Assembly (NCBI GenBank): GCA_027422505.1
Contig: JAPQWV010001067.1
Location: 1-64,000 of the forward strand
Direction of reading: 5' to 3'
DNA: 64,000 nucleotides
Origin: Craterostigma plantagineum
Lineage: Eukaryota; Streptophyta; Magnoliopsida; Lamiales; Linderniaceae
Shown: piece by piece, positions 11,477-23,900 of the stretch
Layout: each line of letters starts with the position of its first letter
Position numbering within the stretch: the first letter of the stretch is position 1
Made by a program: the position numbers and the translations under genes
The notes under the pieces: model-generated
Seen by the model: the letters and a program-made list of their open reading frames with translations, nothing else
The model's database searches: none
What the model was told of the DNA's origin: nothing

Positions 11477-11957
11477 TGACACCGAATTTTAGGGGAAGTA
11501 GGAGGTAATACAAGCACACACACGTGAACACCTCACTCAAGGAATCCACCAAGAGCTTAATGTAAGGTAGAGACAAGCAAAAAGCTTAACAGTAATAATT
11601 TTATTCAATCTGCTATTCTTCCATTACAAAAGGGGGGTTTAGTGGAACGAAAATACTTGAAAACAAGAAGCGAATTAAATGAGAATGGTGAAGGACTGAT
11701 ATCCAACGAGTTCCATGCAAAAGGGACCAAAGAACTAGACGAACTTTTCAAATTCCCGCACTTGAGCTTGTTCTGGCAGTCAGCAGTCAAATGGCCATAA
11801 CTTCCTCCTCCCTTCATAATTTTTTGTGCCGTTAATTTCTTTAGAAACTAGACTTCCGTGGCTTTCCGTTGGTAGTAAATACGCCCCCTGAGTCGCAGCC
11901 ATTATAAGCAGTTCAATGTTAGAAGTTGACTGTCGGACGAGGGTTCCTCTGTGTCAT
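11477..11957 (-). repeat. 3' LTR of the CRM-like element
   Basis: It begins TGACACAGAGG and ends CGGTGTCA on the element strand. The purine tract GCGGGGAGAA (plus-strand 11958-11967) adjoins it. The last codons and stop of pol lie inside it, at 11902-11957. Confidence 0.92.
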
Positions 11958-14900
11958 TCTCCCCGCGTTGGGAACGATTCGTCCTCGAATCTGTACCGAG
12001 TTCATCACTGATATACGGGGATAGGTCTGAGACATTGAAAGTATCCGAAACGCCATATTCTTGAGGAAGTTCCACCTTGTACGCATTATCTCCCAACTTC
12101 TTCAGTATTTTAAAAGGTCCATCAGCCCTTGGTTTAAGCTTCCCATGACGACCACGCGGGAACCGTTCCTTCCTTAAATGAATCCAAACCAAATCTCCCT
12201 CTTCGAAGACTAGCTTCTTCCGACTCTTGTTTGCAGCCCGTTGATACTTCTCATTTTGATTGATAATTTCTTGACGAACCTGCTCATGCAATCGTTTGAT
12301 GTGCTTCGCACGCTCCTCTCCATCGCCACTAAAATGAAGATCAGTAGAACGAGGACTCAAACCCAACGGTGTAATCGGGTTACTACCGTACACAATTTCA
12401 AACGGACTTTGCTTAGTCGTCTGACTCGTCGAGCTATTATATGCAAACTCTGCTTGAGCCAAAACCGTATCCACTGGCGTGGATTCTTCCCGATTAAACT
12501 CCTTAGCAAGTTTCCCAAGCTCCTATTTACCACCTCCGTCTGCCCGTCAGTTTGAGGGTGATGAGACGAACTAAACTGCAGCTTCGTTCCCATTTTCCTC
12601 CAAAGTGTACACCAAAAGTGGCTCATAAACTTGGAATCCCGGTCAGAAGTAATCGTTTTGGGAATTCCATGCAGCCGTACAATCTCTCGGAAGTAAAGAT
12701 CTGCGACATGAGTAGCATCCAAGGTCTTTATACAAGGAATAAAATGCGCCATTTTCGAAAACCGGTCGACAACCACCATGACTGAATCTTTGTTTCTTGA
12801 GTGCGAGGTAGCCCAACGACAAAGTCCATACTCACATCCTCCCAAGGACTTGTTGGCACCGGTAATGGCGTGTACAAACCAGTATTCTGTCCATGGCTCT
12901 TCGCAATGTGACAAGTTCTGCACCGTTCAACACAATTCTTCACATCTCGGTCCATCCGTGGCCAATAAAATTTTTCTCGAACAAGTCCGAGAGTCTTGTC
13001 TCTTCCAAAATGTCCAGCAAGGCCACCGCCATGTGCTTCGTCAATAATCGCTTGTCGTAGAGAACAATTGGGAATGCATAGTTGCTTATCTTTGAAGAGA
13101 AAAACCCTCATGAATTAAGAATAGTTTGAACGGCGCCTTCAAGCATTCGGCCCAAATAGACGAAAAGAAAGGATCCTCCTTGTAGAGATCTTTAATAACA
13201 TTAAAACCAACAACGTTTAATTGTAACGTAGACAATATAGCGTACCGCCGACTTAGAGCATCTGCAACTCGATTGAGAACTCCCGACTTATGCTTGATAA
13301 CGAAGTTGAAGGCTTGCAGAAACTCGACCCACTTGGCATGACGAGCATTCAACTTTTGCTGGGTGTTTAAGTATTTCAAAGCTTCATGATCTGAAAAGAG
13401 CACGAACTCTTTGTGAAGAAGATAATGTTGCCAATGGTCCAATGCCCGAACAATAGCGAAGAACTCCTTATCGTAGGTGGAATAATTTCGTCGAGAATGG
13501 TTCAACATCTCGCTAAAGAATGCAATCGGCCTTCCTTCTTGGCTAAGAACTCCTCCAATTCCCACATTAGACGCATCACAATCCACCTCGAAAACCTTGT
13601 CAAAATCTGGGAGTTGCAAGATTGGCGCTTCCGACATCTTTTTCTTAAGAAGATCGAAGCTTTTTTCTGCCTCTTCACTCCATTTGAAGCTGCCACCTTT
13701 CAAACATTCAGTTATCGGAGAAATAACAGTGCTGAAATTTCTAATAAACCTTCGATAAAATGAAGCTAGGCCATGGAAACTTCGAACTTCATGAATCGTC
13801 TTCGGATCGGCCAACTCATGATAGCTTCAACCTTACTTTGGTCCATCTTGATGCCATCAGACGAGATAACATATCCCAAGAATATTAGGCTCTCTGTGAA
13901 GAAATGACACTTCTTGAGGTTGACATATAAGCTCTCTTTCCTAAGCACCTTAAAAACCTGTCGAAGGTGTCCCAAACGTTCTTCCGGGCTGGAGCTATAA
14001 ACAAGAATATCATCAAAGTAGACGACAACAAACTTTCCAATGAAGGGTTTAAATATATGATTCATTAGTCGCATAAAAGTAGAAGGAGCGTTAGAAAGAC
14101 CGAAGGGCATAACCATCCATTCGTAAAGGCCATCTCTTGTCTTGAATGCGGTTTTCCACTCGTCGCCGGGCCTCATTCGTATTTGATGATAACCACTTCG
14201 AAGATCAATCTTCGATCCGATCTTGAAACCATGCAGCTGGTCAAGAAGGTCGTCAAGCCGAGGGATAGGAAAGCGATATTTGATGGTGATTTTATTCACC
14301 GCTCTACTATCAATGCACATGCGCCACGATCCGTCTTTCTTTGGTACAAGAAGCGCCGGGACAGCACAAGGACTTTACTTTCTTGAACAAAACCCTTAGC
14401 CAAAAGGGTCCTCGACTTGTCGTTGTAGTTCTTCATGCTCCTTAGGACTCATTCTATACGCTGCCTTGTTCGGAATTGATGCCCCAGGGATTAAATCAAT
14501 GCAATGTTGTATACCTCGCATCGGAGGAAGTCCTTGTGGAATCTCTTCGGGCACTACATCATGAAACTCCTTGAGAAGGGGCTGGACCGAGAGTGGGACG
14601 TCAAGAATCTCTTCGTTCTCTTCCAAAATCACCAATGCAAACGCCTCCACCGCTTCCTCGATCGCTTTCTCAACTTGTGATTTGGAGAGTAGATTGTTCC
14701 CTCCCTGCTTTGGAACGCTTGGGCTGTCCTCCAACTTTGAAGGTCCCAAAATAATCTTCTCACCATCTTTTACGAAGGTATAAGTGTTTCGAAACCCGTC
14801 ATGTTGAGTTTTTCGATCATATTGCCAAGGTCTTCCAAGAAGCAAATGACACGCGTCCATGGGGATAACATCGCACCATACTTTATCCTTATATTTTTTC

Positions 14901-15249
14901 CCGATAGAAAACTGAATAAGACTCCTCTTGGTCATTTAACTCGTTTCCCTTCCGAAGCCATGAAAGTTTGTAAGGTTGAGGGTGATCTTCCATCTTCAGC
15001 TTTAGCTTATCCACCATCGTAGCTGATACAACATTTTCGCAGCTTCTCCGTCAATGATAACATTGCACACCTTGCCATGAGAAGTGCACCTTGTTTGAAA
15101 GATGTTGTTCTGCAGCCATGCATCCTCCTCCACATGGCTGGTATTAAGGCTACGCCGTAAGACCAACAACTCACCACGATCCTCGTACGTGATTTCATCC
15201 TCCGCTTCAGGAGCGTCATCATATAAGGGTTCTGATTCGTTGGGCTGTC
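11902..15249 (-). pseudogene. Pol (protease-RT-RNase H-integrase) of the CRM-like element (frameshifted)
   Basis: The order is protease, RT, RNase H, integrase. The protease part ends in DACHLLLGRPWQYDR; its active-site loop near 15056 is disrupted by a one-base deletion. RT spans about 14320-13800 with [28 protein letters not shown] and the catalytic YFDDILVYS near 14006-14020. RNase H covers 13700-13200 ([14 protein letters not shown]). The integrase has the HHCC finger at 13040-12900 (CRTCHIAK), catalytic core residues at 12800-12500, and the CRM-type C-terminus. The protein ends inside the 3' LTR. At least five frame changes are visible, so this copy reads as inactive unless the indels are assembly errors. 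Confidence 0.87.
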
Positions 15250-16266
15250 GTCAACTTCTTCTTCGATAAGAGTTACGACCCTCCGATTCGGACAATCCGA
15301 TGCGATGTGTCCAAAACCCTTGCATTTGAAGCAAGTTTTTTGGTTATTGGAACCGCTAGGCTTCGCTATATTCCCCTTGTAGGCAGGTACATCATCCTTT
15401 GCGCCATTTGTCGGTGTGCTCTTAGTAACAGACGACCCGCCACGGGGAGGAGTGCTCTTGTTTGAGATAAAGCGGCCCTTCACTCGGCTTGATTCCTTTT
15501 GTTGCTTCTCCACCTTGAGAGCCAATTTACACACATCATTGTAGGTCCAATATGGCTGCAATTGAACCACGTTCCCAATCTCGTACCTAAGCCCTCCAAG
15601 AAATCGAGCAATAATCTGTTCATCCGGTTCCATAGCATCACATTTCATCCTAAGATTTTCAAATTCAGCTATGTAATCCTCCACAGACAGCTCCCTTTGC
15701 CTGAGATTGTGATACTTGAGGAAGGCATCTTGGCGGTAATTATCCGGTAAAAATCTCTTGCGGAGCTCCTTCCTCATCTTGCTCCACACCCTAATCCTTG
15801 ATTTGCCCTCTCGAGCTCGTTGTTTGTTCAGATGTTCCCACCAAAGAGAAGCATATTTCTTCAGTTTAATTGCAACAAACTTCACTTTCTGATCCTCTGG
15901 AACCTCTCTAAATTCAAGGACCTTTCGACGGAGCTGAGCCAATCAAGAAACTCGTCGGGGTCGCTCTTTCCCACAAAGTCGGGGACATCAATTTTGAAGT
16001 CGAATGATTTCCACGATCATTGTTCCGTTGCGGCCTCCCCTCCGGGTTGAGTCGTTACTTGAGTTATCGTATTCCTCATTATAGGAAACATTATAGTCGT
16101 TCGAAGAGTCACCTTCGGAATCATGACCCTGAACATCACGATTTGGAAGTTCGCCGCGTGCAAGACGCTGCTCGAGCTGTTGCACTTGTCTCCTTAAATC
16201 GTCCAGTTCGATGTCTCGCAGATCGCGCTCACGCCTTGGAGTTTCTGTCCTTCGACGAGGCGGCAT
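15250..16266 (-). pseudogene. Gag of the CRM-like element (frameshifted)
   Basis: The start ATG at 16266-16264 lies only 11 bases past the primer site. An N-terminal coiled-coil (DDLRRQVQQLEQRLARGE) is followed by the capsid-like core with KLKKYASLWWEHL and LSVEDYIAEFENLRMKCD, and a single CCHC knuckle CFKCKGFGHIASDC. Two single-base shifts, near 16005 and 15930, break the frame between the coiled coil and the core. The product would package element RNA. All family motifs are present, so only the frame is damaged. Confidence 0.85.
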
Positions 16267-16292
16267 CTCCGACCTTAGCTCTGATACCAAGT

Positions 16293-16773
16293 TGACACCG
16301 AATTTTAGGGGAAGTAGGAGGTAATACAAGCACACACACGTGAACACCTCACTCAAGGAATCCACCAAGAGCTTAATGTAAGGTAGAGACAAGCAAAAAG
16401 CTTAACAGTAATAATTTTATTCAATCTGCTATTCTTCCATTACAAAAGGGGGGTTAGTGGAACGAAAATACTTGAAAACAAGAAGCGAATTAAATGAGAA
16501 TGTTGAAGGACTGATATCCAACGAGTTCCATGCAAAAGGGACCAAAGAACTAGACGAACTTTTTCAAATTCCCGCACTTGAGCTTGTTCTGGCAGTCAGC
16601 AGTCAAATGGCCATAACTTCCTCCTCCCTTCATAATTTTTTGTGCCGTTAATTTCTTTAGAAACTAGACTTCCGTGGCTTTCCGTTGGTAGTAAATACGC
16701 CCCCTGAGTCGCAGCCATTAAAAGCAGTTTAATGTTAGAAGTTGACTGTCGGACGAGGGTTTCCTCTGTGTCA
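16293..16773 (-). repeat. 5' LTR of the CRM-like element
   Basis: 481 bp, about 99 percent identical to 11477-11957. The initiator-Met primer site lies at 16278-16289 (GCTCTGATACCA on the plus strand). Confidence 0.92.
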
Positions 16774-16778
16774 AAATG

Positions 16779-18427
16779 ATATGAATGCAAGGGCTTCTTT
16801 GAATGAATTCCACTAAATTTAGGGGTTGTTTATATTTTCGGAAGGGTATTGAGACTGAATCAGATGAATAGAGGCATACGTCTTTGAAAAACTAGACCGA
16901 TACGGATGAAACCGCCGGAGTGGTTAAACCGATCGAACCGACAAGGATGCCTATAGATCCACAGTGCGTATGTCCTTATCTTGTGAAGACATATTAGTAT
17001 GCTGTAAATTGAATTGTTTAAACAATTGTCCGATACATCGCCACTACTTATTGCACTGACGGCCGCATGCTTAGAATAATCTCTAAAGGAAATTGAACTC
17101 TATTTGAACATTGCCTGATGCATCGTCACCGTGTTGTACTACAAGTGCCGACATGAGTATTATCCAAATACATAGTAAAGCCAATGATATTGGCGTGGTA
17201 TTGACAAATCAAGTTGTAATAACTCACGTCTGAAAGGCTGCTCGCATTCCAAATATGAAATAACTGGTTTTATAAAAGAAGCATGACACAAATGTTCTCT
17301 CTATGTTTAGAGCAACGGAAATGTACTCATGTTATAACAGAAATAGTGATTAGCAAACTACAGTAAATGACTCATTTTTCCCCTACTCCCTCAATATTTA
17401 TTGTTCATATTAGTAAAAATAACACAATATGATGTTAATTGGGTACATGTCACAAAATGTTCTTCTCCTTGTTTTCCAGACAAGATGATAAACATACGGA
17501 AGTGGACTCATGTTTTAACCTAAAATAACATAAAATAAAGAAGATAGAATGCTTTAGGAAAGGACTCACAGGCTTTGACAATAAATAACAAACATATTGG
17601 CGAGTGCAGTGTAGTGTACGTGGATATACGAACAATGTTGACACTTTCATTACATGCTTCACTATTCATTGTTCCTAATAATGTTAAATAACAACTTCAA
17701 TATCCTTCATGGGCTAAAAACCAATATTAGTAAATTTTCAATATGTTATAAAGTTCATTTGAATAGATAGTCAATATATTGCAAAATGATATTGAGTAAC
17801 TTGAATAATAGAAAATAAATATGTTATAAGTGAAAACACAAGGTGCCAAGCTATATTCACAGTGAAGTGTCCGCATGCCTTGCATTTCAATAGCATTACT
17901 TCCAACATGAAGGATGGCTGGCCTATTTGCCGAGCGAAATGGAAGAAATCCCCTTAAAAATGTCCAAACCTTGAACATCCTCCTATTCAAGAGTGAGAAG
18001 TCATCGTACACAAGACAACGATTTTAGCACAGTGTTACGCGTTTACCTTGTACTTCTTCAAATTATGTCCATCCGTGGTGGACTTGATTTTACAAAGAAG
18101 TGAGAACGTAAACTCCAGCCATTAACTAAGCGTTGGGGATAGCTTTTATATTTTATGCCGAAGCCATTTGTGTTAGGGGTTCTATATATGTAACTGCTCA
18201 AGATGTCATCTTACTGCCGTCCTGGGGTGGAGATGAGCCGATTTTATATATAAAACATCTTCATATTTTAATCAAAAAGTCGATTGTGGCAAACGCAACA
18301 GAAGAGTTAGTATCAACTATCAAGACATAGACACGCGGCCAATGTTCGGAAAAATGAATTGAACTATATAATTAAACATTGTCCATCGCATCGCAACTGC
18401 ATGCTGCACCAATAGGTCCGACGAGAA
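16779..18427. other. Non-coding region with three diverged 70-bp units
   Basis: No gene is seen. Three related stretches at about 17006-17073, 17088-17153 and 18355-18423 share a pattern of AATTGAACT, AAACATTGTCCGATGCATCGCCAC and GTCCGACATGAG-like words. The remainder is AT-rich unique-looking sequence. Confidence 0.45.
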
Positions 18428-18583
18428 CAAATGGGCGGACCCAGCTTTTTTCTACTGGGGGGTCAAAGAGTTCTAGCCCAATCCACTAAAAGCCCTAATA
18501 AAAGATAAAATGACTTAGGGGGGCTCGAACCTTGGTTGTTCCATAAGGAAAGCTTTATCACAAAGGCAACTACCACTACACAA
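18428..18583 (-). mobile_element. Candidate tRNA-derived SINE
   Basis: On the minus strand, GTGTAGTGGTAGTTGCC (box-A-like, plus-strand 18566-18583) is followed about 35 bp later by GGTTCGAGCCC (box B, 18521-18531), the spacing of an RNA polymerase III promoter. A TGGGTCCGCCC tail-like phrase follows. No target duplication was identified, so the ends are approximate. Confidence 0.4.
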
Positions 18584-18634
18584 ACGTAATAGAAGGGTTC
18601 ATGACCATCTTCTTCATGAACCCTTCTATTACGT
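18584..18634. repeat. Perfect 21-bp inverted repeat with 9-nt loop
   Basis: The arm at 18584-18604 (ACGTAATAGAAGGGTTCATGA, without its last base 20 nt) is exactly reverse-complementary to 18614-18634; the loop is CCATCTTCT. It lies at the junction of the SINE candidate and the LINE remnant. Confidence 0.9.
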
Positions 18635-19703
18635 ACTCTCCAAATGTGATATAATGCAGCCACATAACAAGCTGTCTCGATCTTAAATACCGAGCACATT
18701 TTCTCCTTGCTAGAGCTTGAACCCATATGATCCAAGCATTAAACTAAAATGGGCCCGTTGGAGTCTGCAGCCACGCAAAACCATCTGTATGACCTGTTGA
18801 GTGTATAGACAATCAAAGAATAAATGAGATATGCTTGCAGCTGAGCATAATCTACACCTCGTATTACTCACATGTATATTCCAGGCTTGTATCCTGTCAA
18901 ATGTTAGCAGTTTTTCCCAGAAGACCAGCCAAGCTATACTGCTTTGTTAGGAATGTTGAATCTATTCCATGTGACAGCACAAGGCCTCCATCTCCTGAAC
19001 TGTCCCAGCAGCCAAAGATATCCTGAGCTAGTTGAATATTCTCCATTTTTAGCAGCTATCCATCTTATGGCAGTATCCATTCATAAAGATCATTTTTTAG
19101 CTTATTGAGCTTTCTCCAAAACCATGAACAGTCTGATGTTATCTGATAATCCCAGAAATCCCGCCCTTCAGATAAACACCATTGATCCACTTAACCCACA
19201 ATTTATCCGCCTTCGAAGCAAATCCCAGACTTGATTCCCTATTAAGCATTATTCCATATCTCTGCTTGTTTGATATTGAGTCACCAGCTATTTTAGGAAG
19301 CACACTCCTTCCCAATTCATAAGAGCTGTGTATCTTCCCCTATATCTCCACTCCACAGATATTCTCTGCATAACTTGTCGATGGCCTTCAATACAGATTT
19401 TGGTAACACAAACATGTTCCCCCAATATCCATGACATGATAATAACACAGAATTAATCAAACATACTCTTCCAGCATAAGATAAATGTCTAGAAGACCAT
19501 GATTTTAGGCGAGCTGTAATGCGCTCCACCAATGTTTGACAAGTTATTCTTGTCCATTTAGTGATAGGAATACCCAAATATCTCATTGGAAATTCACCAT
19601 TCTGAAACTCAGATATAGCCTGCAGCTCCATATTATTTGATTGAGATACTCCTGCACAAATTATGTTGGACTTATTAGGGTTGGCATGAAGTCCAGACAT
19701 CAT
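18635..19703 (-). pseudogene. LINE (L1-type) remnant: RT C-terminus and zinc-finger region
   Basis: The frame 19703-19317 has the post-palm LINE RT motifs (FPMRYLGIPI, RLKSWSSRHLSYAGR, VCLINSVLLS, CREYLWSGD). The minus-strand frame near 18735-18590 contains the ALYHIWRVRNRRVH phrase common near the end of plant LINE ORF2. The same motifs occur in the intact LINE at 34209-39014, so this is a related copy. The 5' end is truncated near 19703, typical of incomplete target-primed reverse transcription, and the middle is badly decayed. Confidence 0.8.
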
Positions 19704-19799
19704 TGAGAATGCCCTTTGATGGTTGCAAAATGATTTTGAGTTTACTTGAATATTAGAAAATAAATATTAGAGTTATATATGAACAATAAAGATATTTGC

Positions 19800-19915
19800 T
19801 AGGGGAGTTAAACTTCGGTTAACGACCGAATTGAACCGAAAGTTTGGTTCGTTATTCAGTTTTCAAAATTTATAACCGAAATGTTTTGGTTATCGGTTGG
19901 TTAATTCAACTAACT
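19800..19915. other. hAT-type MITE fragment (AACCGAA-rich)
   Basis: TAGGGGAGTTAAACTTCGG followed by repeated ACCGAA/TTCGGTT words resembles the GTTCGGTTAACCG-rich non-autonomous hAT elements common in plants. No partner terminus or duplication was found. Confidence 0.3.
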
Positions 19916-19988
19916 AAAAAAAATGCCGAAGTCATGATAAATATTGTAATAACTAACTGATATCATGATTGCTTATAGTCATTATCAT

Positions 19989-20071
19989 TATCAAAGAGAA
20001 AAGCTAAGCCCTAAACATTCATTCATCGGAATTATCGTTATCAAAAGAGAAAAGCTAAGCCCTAAACATTC
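19989..20071. repeat. Short tandem duplication
   Basis: The phrase AGAGAAAAGCTAAGCCCTAA (extending to ACATTC) occurs twice about 47 bp apart, with similar TTATCA words before each copy. Confidence 0.75.
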
Positions 20072-20980
20072 GATCCGTCCATGCAACTCGATTCCATCAT
20101 TTAATCAAATCCCTCATATTTTAACAGAAAGTAACACAAAATGAAGTAAATGACAATCCACACACAGTGCAGATAAAGTGGTTAGGTCACTTTTACGATG
20201 TGGTATTCAACGCTAGTGTATTGTGTGTACGAGGCTATTTTCGTTTTATGTCTTGCTCGAGACGTTCTTACCTACTATTAGGAGCCCTTGAATCTTCCGC
20301 ACGTGGCCTGGGCCACATCGGATTCTAGGATCACAAGGGGATTTCCAACCACTATATCGTCAAATAAGTATAAAGGCAGGAAAAATATATATTTTGAGGC
20401 TACTCATAGCTCAACAACTAAAGCCATTGAGTGGATTTCTCATCGTATTAATCGTGCCGATCGTGGGGGGTAAACTGCATCAAAGCCACGTTGCTTGGTA
20501 AATCGTGTCTTGGCTCTTATTTATCGTCCACTTCTCCCGCCTACTTCAGCTCGCAAAAATGTAACATCATTCCTACCTTCGGCCAACACTTCCCAGAAAT
20601 TGTGCTCCACCAAGTCGGCACTCATCGTCTCCATTTCTTGCACGCAATGTGCCGCACGAGTTGCCTATGTGCCCACAAGCAAGCGCCCGCCTCAACTGCC
20701 TAAGTGCGCAATCCATCATCTGCGGAGTCACGCGTTTGTCGGCCACTACCATTGTTGGTCAACTAAAACTATTTTATAAAATTATGTAGACATATCCGTA
20801 AGGTATTTATGAGAAGTTAAATATTAACTAATTCCTAAAATCCATCAAATCTATCAGCAAATACGACAGATATAGAAGTGACAAAAAAAAAATTTGGGGT
20901 AAATTTATAAATATGTAATATAATTTATAAAATATTCACTAATAAATGGAAAAAGAAAAAGGCAAATGGAAAACCCTGTT
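20072..20980. other. Unassigned region downstream of KAPP
   Basis: Open frames at 20288-20473 and 20491-20779 show no recognisable domain. The nearest 200-300 bases to 20981 would include the KAPP 3' UTR. Confidence 0.4.
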
Positions 20981-23900
20981 CTACGGCTCAATAAGTTTAC
21001 AAGAAGGAATATTTTGGGTGGTAAAATCCAGGAAAATGATGGAGGTGTTATCTTTAGTCCTCTGTGTCCTGGCCTCGCTTAACAATAAATTGGCTATCTT
21101 CTCAGCAAAGTTGTCTTTCTCAGACACATTTCTCTCCATACCCTATCACAGAAACATAATAATGTACGAGCAAATGAGAATCAGCTACTCGAAAATATGA
21201 CAAGAGACTTGTGTACCTGTTGACAAGTTGAACGGCTTTCTTCGTAGTAATTACATCCCAAAATCCATCACTGCAAAAGAAAAAACAAGGAAACCAAGAT
21301 TTAGAATGATGTTAGTTTGTTAAAACACCACTTGTCAGTTGTCACTTCACATTGTATGAGAACCAATGCAGAGATTTTGGGTACAAACCTTACCATCACC
21401 CATAAAAGAAAAAGTGCGTCAAAAGGAGTCAGATGGTGAGAGGGCATGCTAGAAACAAAATACATAATTAACACATAATACATTCCCTATGAATCTAAAC
21501 TTTTAGGTGAAAAGTCACTTAACATATTTAACCATGCAAAATTGGTGGAGATGCAGCCCCACGCCGATTTAAAAAAGAAACACGACCCTTTCACTCACGA
21601 GATTACTTGTCATATTACTTCGACAAAGAGATCGTCTTATGACGACTAAGGAATAAACAATAAACGGTTCATTTAGGTCCCAAATTCTTTAAATAAGAAA
21701 AAGGGCGAAAACCAACCTTGCCATGACACAAAACACTTGCTTCCTTGGTCGATACAAACGGCTTTGCTTACATAAGGTTCAGCACTGAAGCGAGCATCCT
21801 GCTCCTTTAGAAACTTATCACCAAGCATCCTAGCAAGATTTATCCCTAAAACAACAAATTATAAATCAAATACCAAAAAAATTTAAGGAATCAGCATATA
21901 AAAAACGATGATTCGATGCAATTTTTCAATTGGATGAATTTCAGTGTTTTGAACCGCATATTCGGCTTTCGCCATCTCTAAGAGGCGCCCCAATTGACTG
22001 CATACGGAGCCTTTCAGAATGACTGGATATCCTGTGGTCTTCTGACATTTTAATCTGCTCGCCTTCAATACTGCAATATTATATAATTTTCAAAATATGA
22101 TCCGAAACTAAATAATTCTTGAAGCTATCGAAAATATCAGAAAGTGTACAGAAGCAAGCATAAAACATAGGTGCAACCTACTTTACAACACAAGCTGAAT
22201 CTCCGACATTTGCACATTGCACAAAGTAGTTTCCATGTCCATCGCTCCAAACCAAAAGAACTGTTGCAGTACATCCCTGGACGTGTTTAATCTTAAAACA
22301 CTGGCTTATATGCCATAAAAAGTTACGTAAAAAATATATAAAGGAGATGCTGAAGAGAAACCTCATAGTAGTGATTAATGTGCCTTTCAGTTTGATAAAA
22401 TGCTTCTTGAAGTACATCTGAAGCATCACACTGTGATAAAACCTTCTCTCTCCTCAAAGGATCAGACAAGATGCTCGCAACAACTTCAGGCATTATTCTG
22501 GGACACAAAGAAAATGTTACCCATCAACTTCTAGAAATTAATTGTAGAAATAGAGATGTGCATTAAGTGGAAGTTTAACCAAATATAAGATCACAAAGAA
22601 AAAATGTCTCACTTGCTAACAGATGTAGCTGCATCAGCACCTCCGTGACCATCACATATGCCAAATAGTCCAAACTGCAAAATATTGTTTTTCAGGTCCC
22701 TAATCTTAATTGCACAGTAGGATCACAAAGATGATTTTAAGCTTTAAGACCTGATGGGTTCCATGAAGAGGCCACTTGTAATAACAGACATCTTCCATAG
22801 GCAATTTTTTCGCCCCTCGACGCAAAGACATTGGATCTGAAGCTACACCAACACCGAAAGGTATCTGTAACTCTGTTTCAGCTGTAATATGGACCTAAAA
22901 GGTACGGATGAGAAAAAAGACAGATAAAAGTTCACCAAAAGTTGCAAATGATTTAAGAAAGATAATGATGGACAAGAAACTCCTTAACATACTGAAATCT
23001 TTGAACTGGTCCCCAGAGTTATAATGTCCCCACTTGAAAGTTCAACTGGATTACTCCAATGTCTGCTTCCAGATTGATGAGTGTTGACAGCATGGGAGTT
23101 CAACATTGTTCCATTTAAACTACCCATGTCAACCAATTCCCATTTTAATTTCTGTAACAGTATTTATTGACTTGAGTATTCAAAAAAAGAATCAGTGAGC
23201 AGCTTATTTAATAAATAACTGGGCTCTATCTTACATTCGCATTCCAATTAATCATTGCATGCTTCCCAGATACTTCCGAGTCCTTAAGTATTATGTCACC
23301 AGGTGAAATTCTTCCAATTGTCGCCGGAAGTTTGGACACATTAGTCGACTGCAAAGGATATTGAAGCCCACGAGAAGGTCCAGAAATCACCTCAAGCATT
23401 AGTGTGCTACCTGCATTTCCTAATGCAGTTGACTAATGAAGCTAGAAAAAAAAAACAAAAATAATCCTCCAATAATGTATAAATGGAAAATGTTGTTTTG
23501 AGGTTTTTTACCTGAAGAATGTTTTGGGAGAATATGAATATCTTCTCCAATCTGATAGTTCCGCTCTCCAGAGAACTGATTGGCTACAAGTGGACGCTTA
23601 AGTGTGTGGCCAAAGAAAGAATCTTCTGATTCATTTGGAATGTCAAGAACGAAACTGTCACCTGGTTTGAGAAATAATTAAATTTCTAATCTCTTATATT
23701 TTCTTCATCTGTAACAATACTTGAATCAGAGAACAGAAATAGCAGGTAATTATTACTGTGAGCCAACTGAGGAGCAGGCTTCTGTGTAGGTACTACTGAC
23801 CCCAAATGATTTGAACCAAAACCCCACAAGTTTGATGAACATCACGGTCAATGGAAGTTAATGAAGAATCAGTGCCCAAGATCTCATCATTATTCACTTC

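Larger units (their letters stand above)
11477..16773 (-). mobile_element. CRM-like chromovirus (Ty3-gypsy), 5.3 kb, complete with TSD
   Basis: Two 481-bp LTRs bound gag and pol on the minus strand. The flanking pentamer AAATG occurs at 11472-11476 and 16774-16778. Gag begins MPPRRRTETPRRERDLRDIE immediately next to the primer site, and the integrase C-terminus has KERFPRGRHGKLKPRADGPF plus VSDTFNVSDLSPY, which I associate with the CRM (centromeric retrotransposon) lineage. Pol reads 18 codons into the 3' LTR, also as in CRM elements. The two LTRs differ at about three substitutions and three single-base indels, so insertion was recent. Several frameshifts interrupt the polyprotein. Confidence 0.88.

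Noticed and set aside
20288..20779. Overlapping short ORFs downstream of KAPP
   Set aside because: No family features and mutually overlapping frames; left as unassigned sequence.
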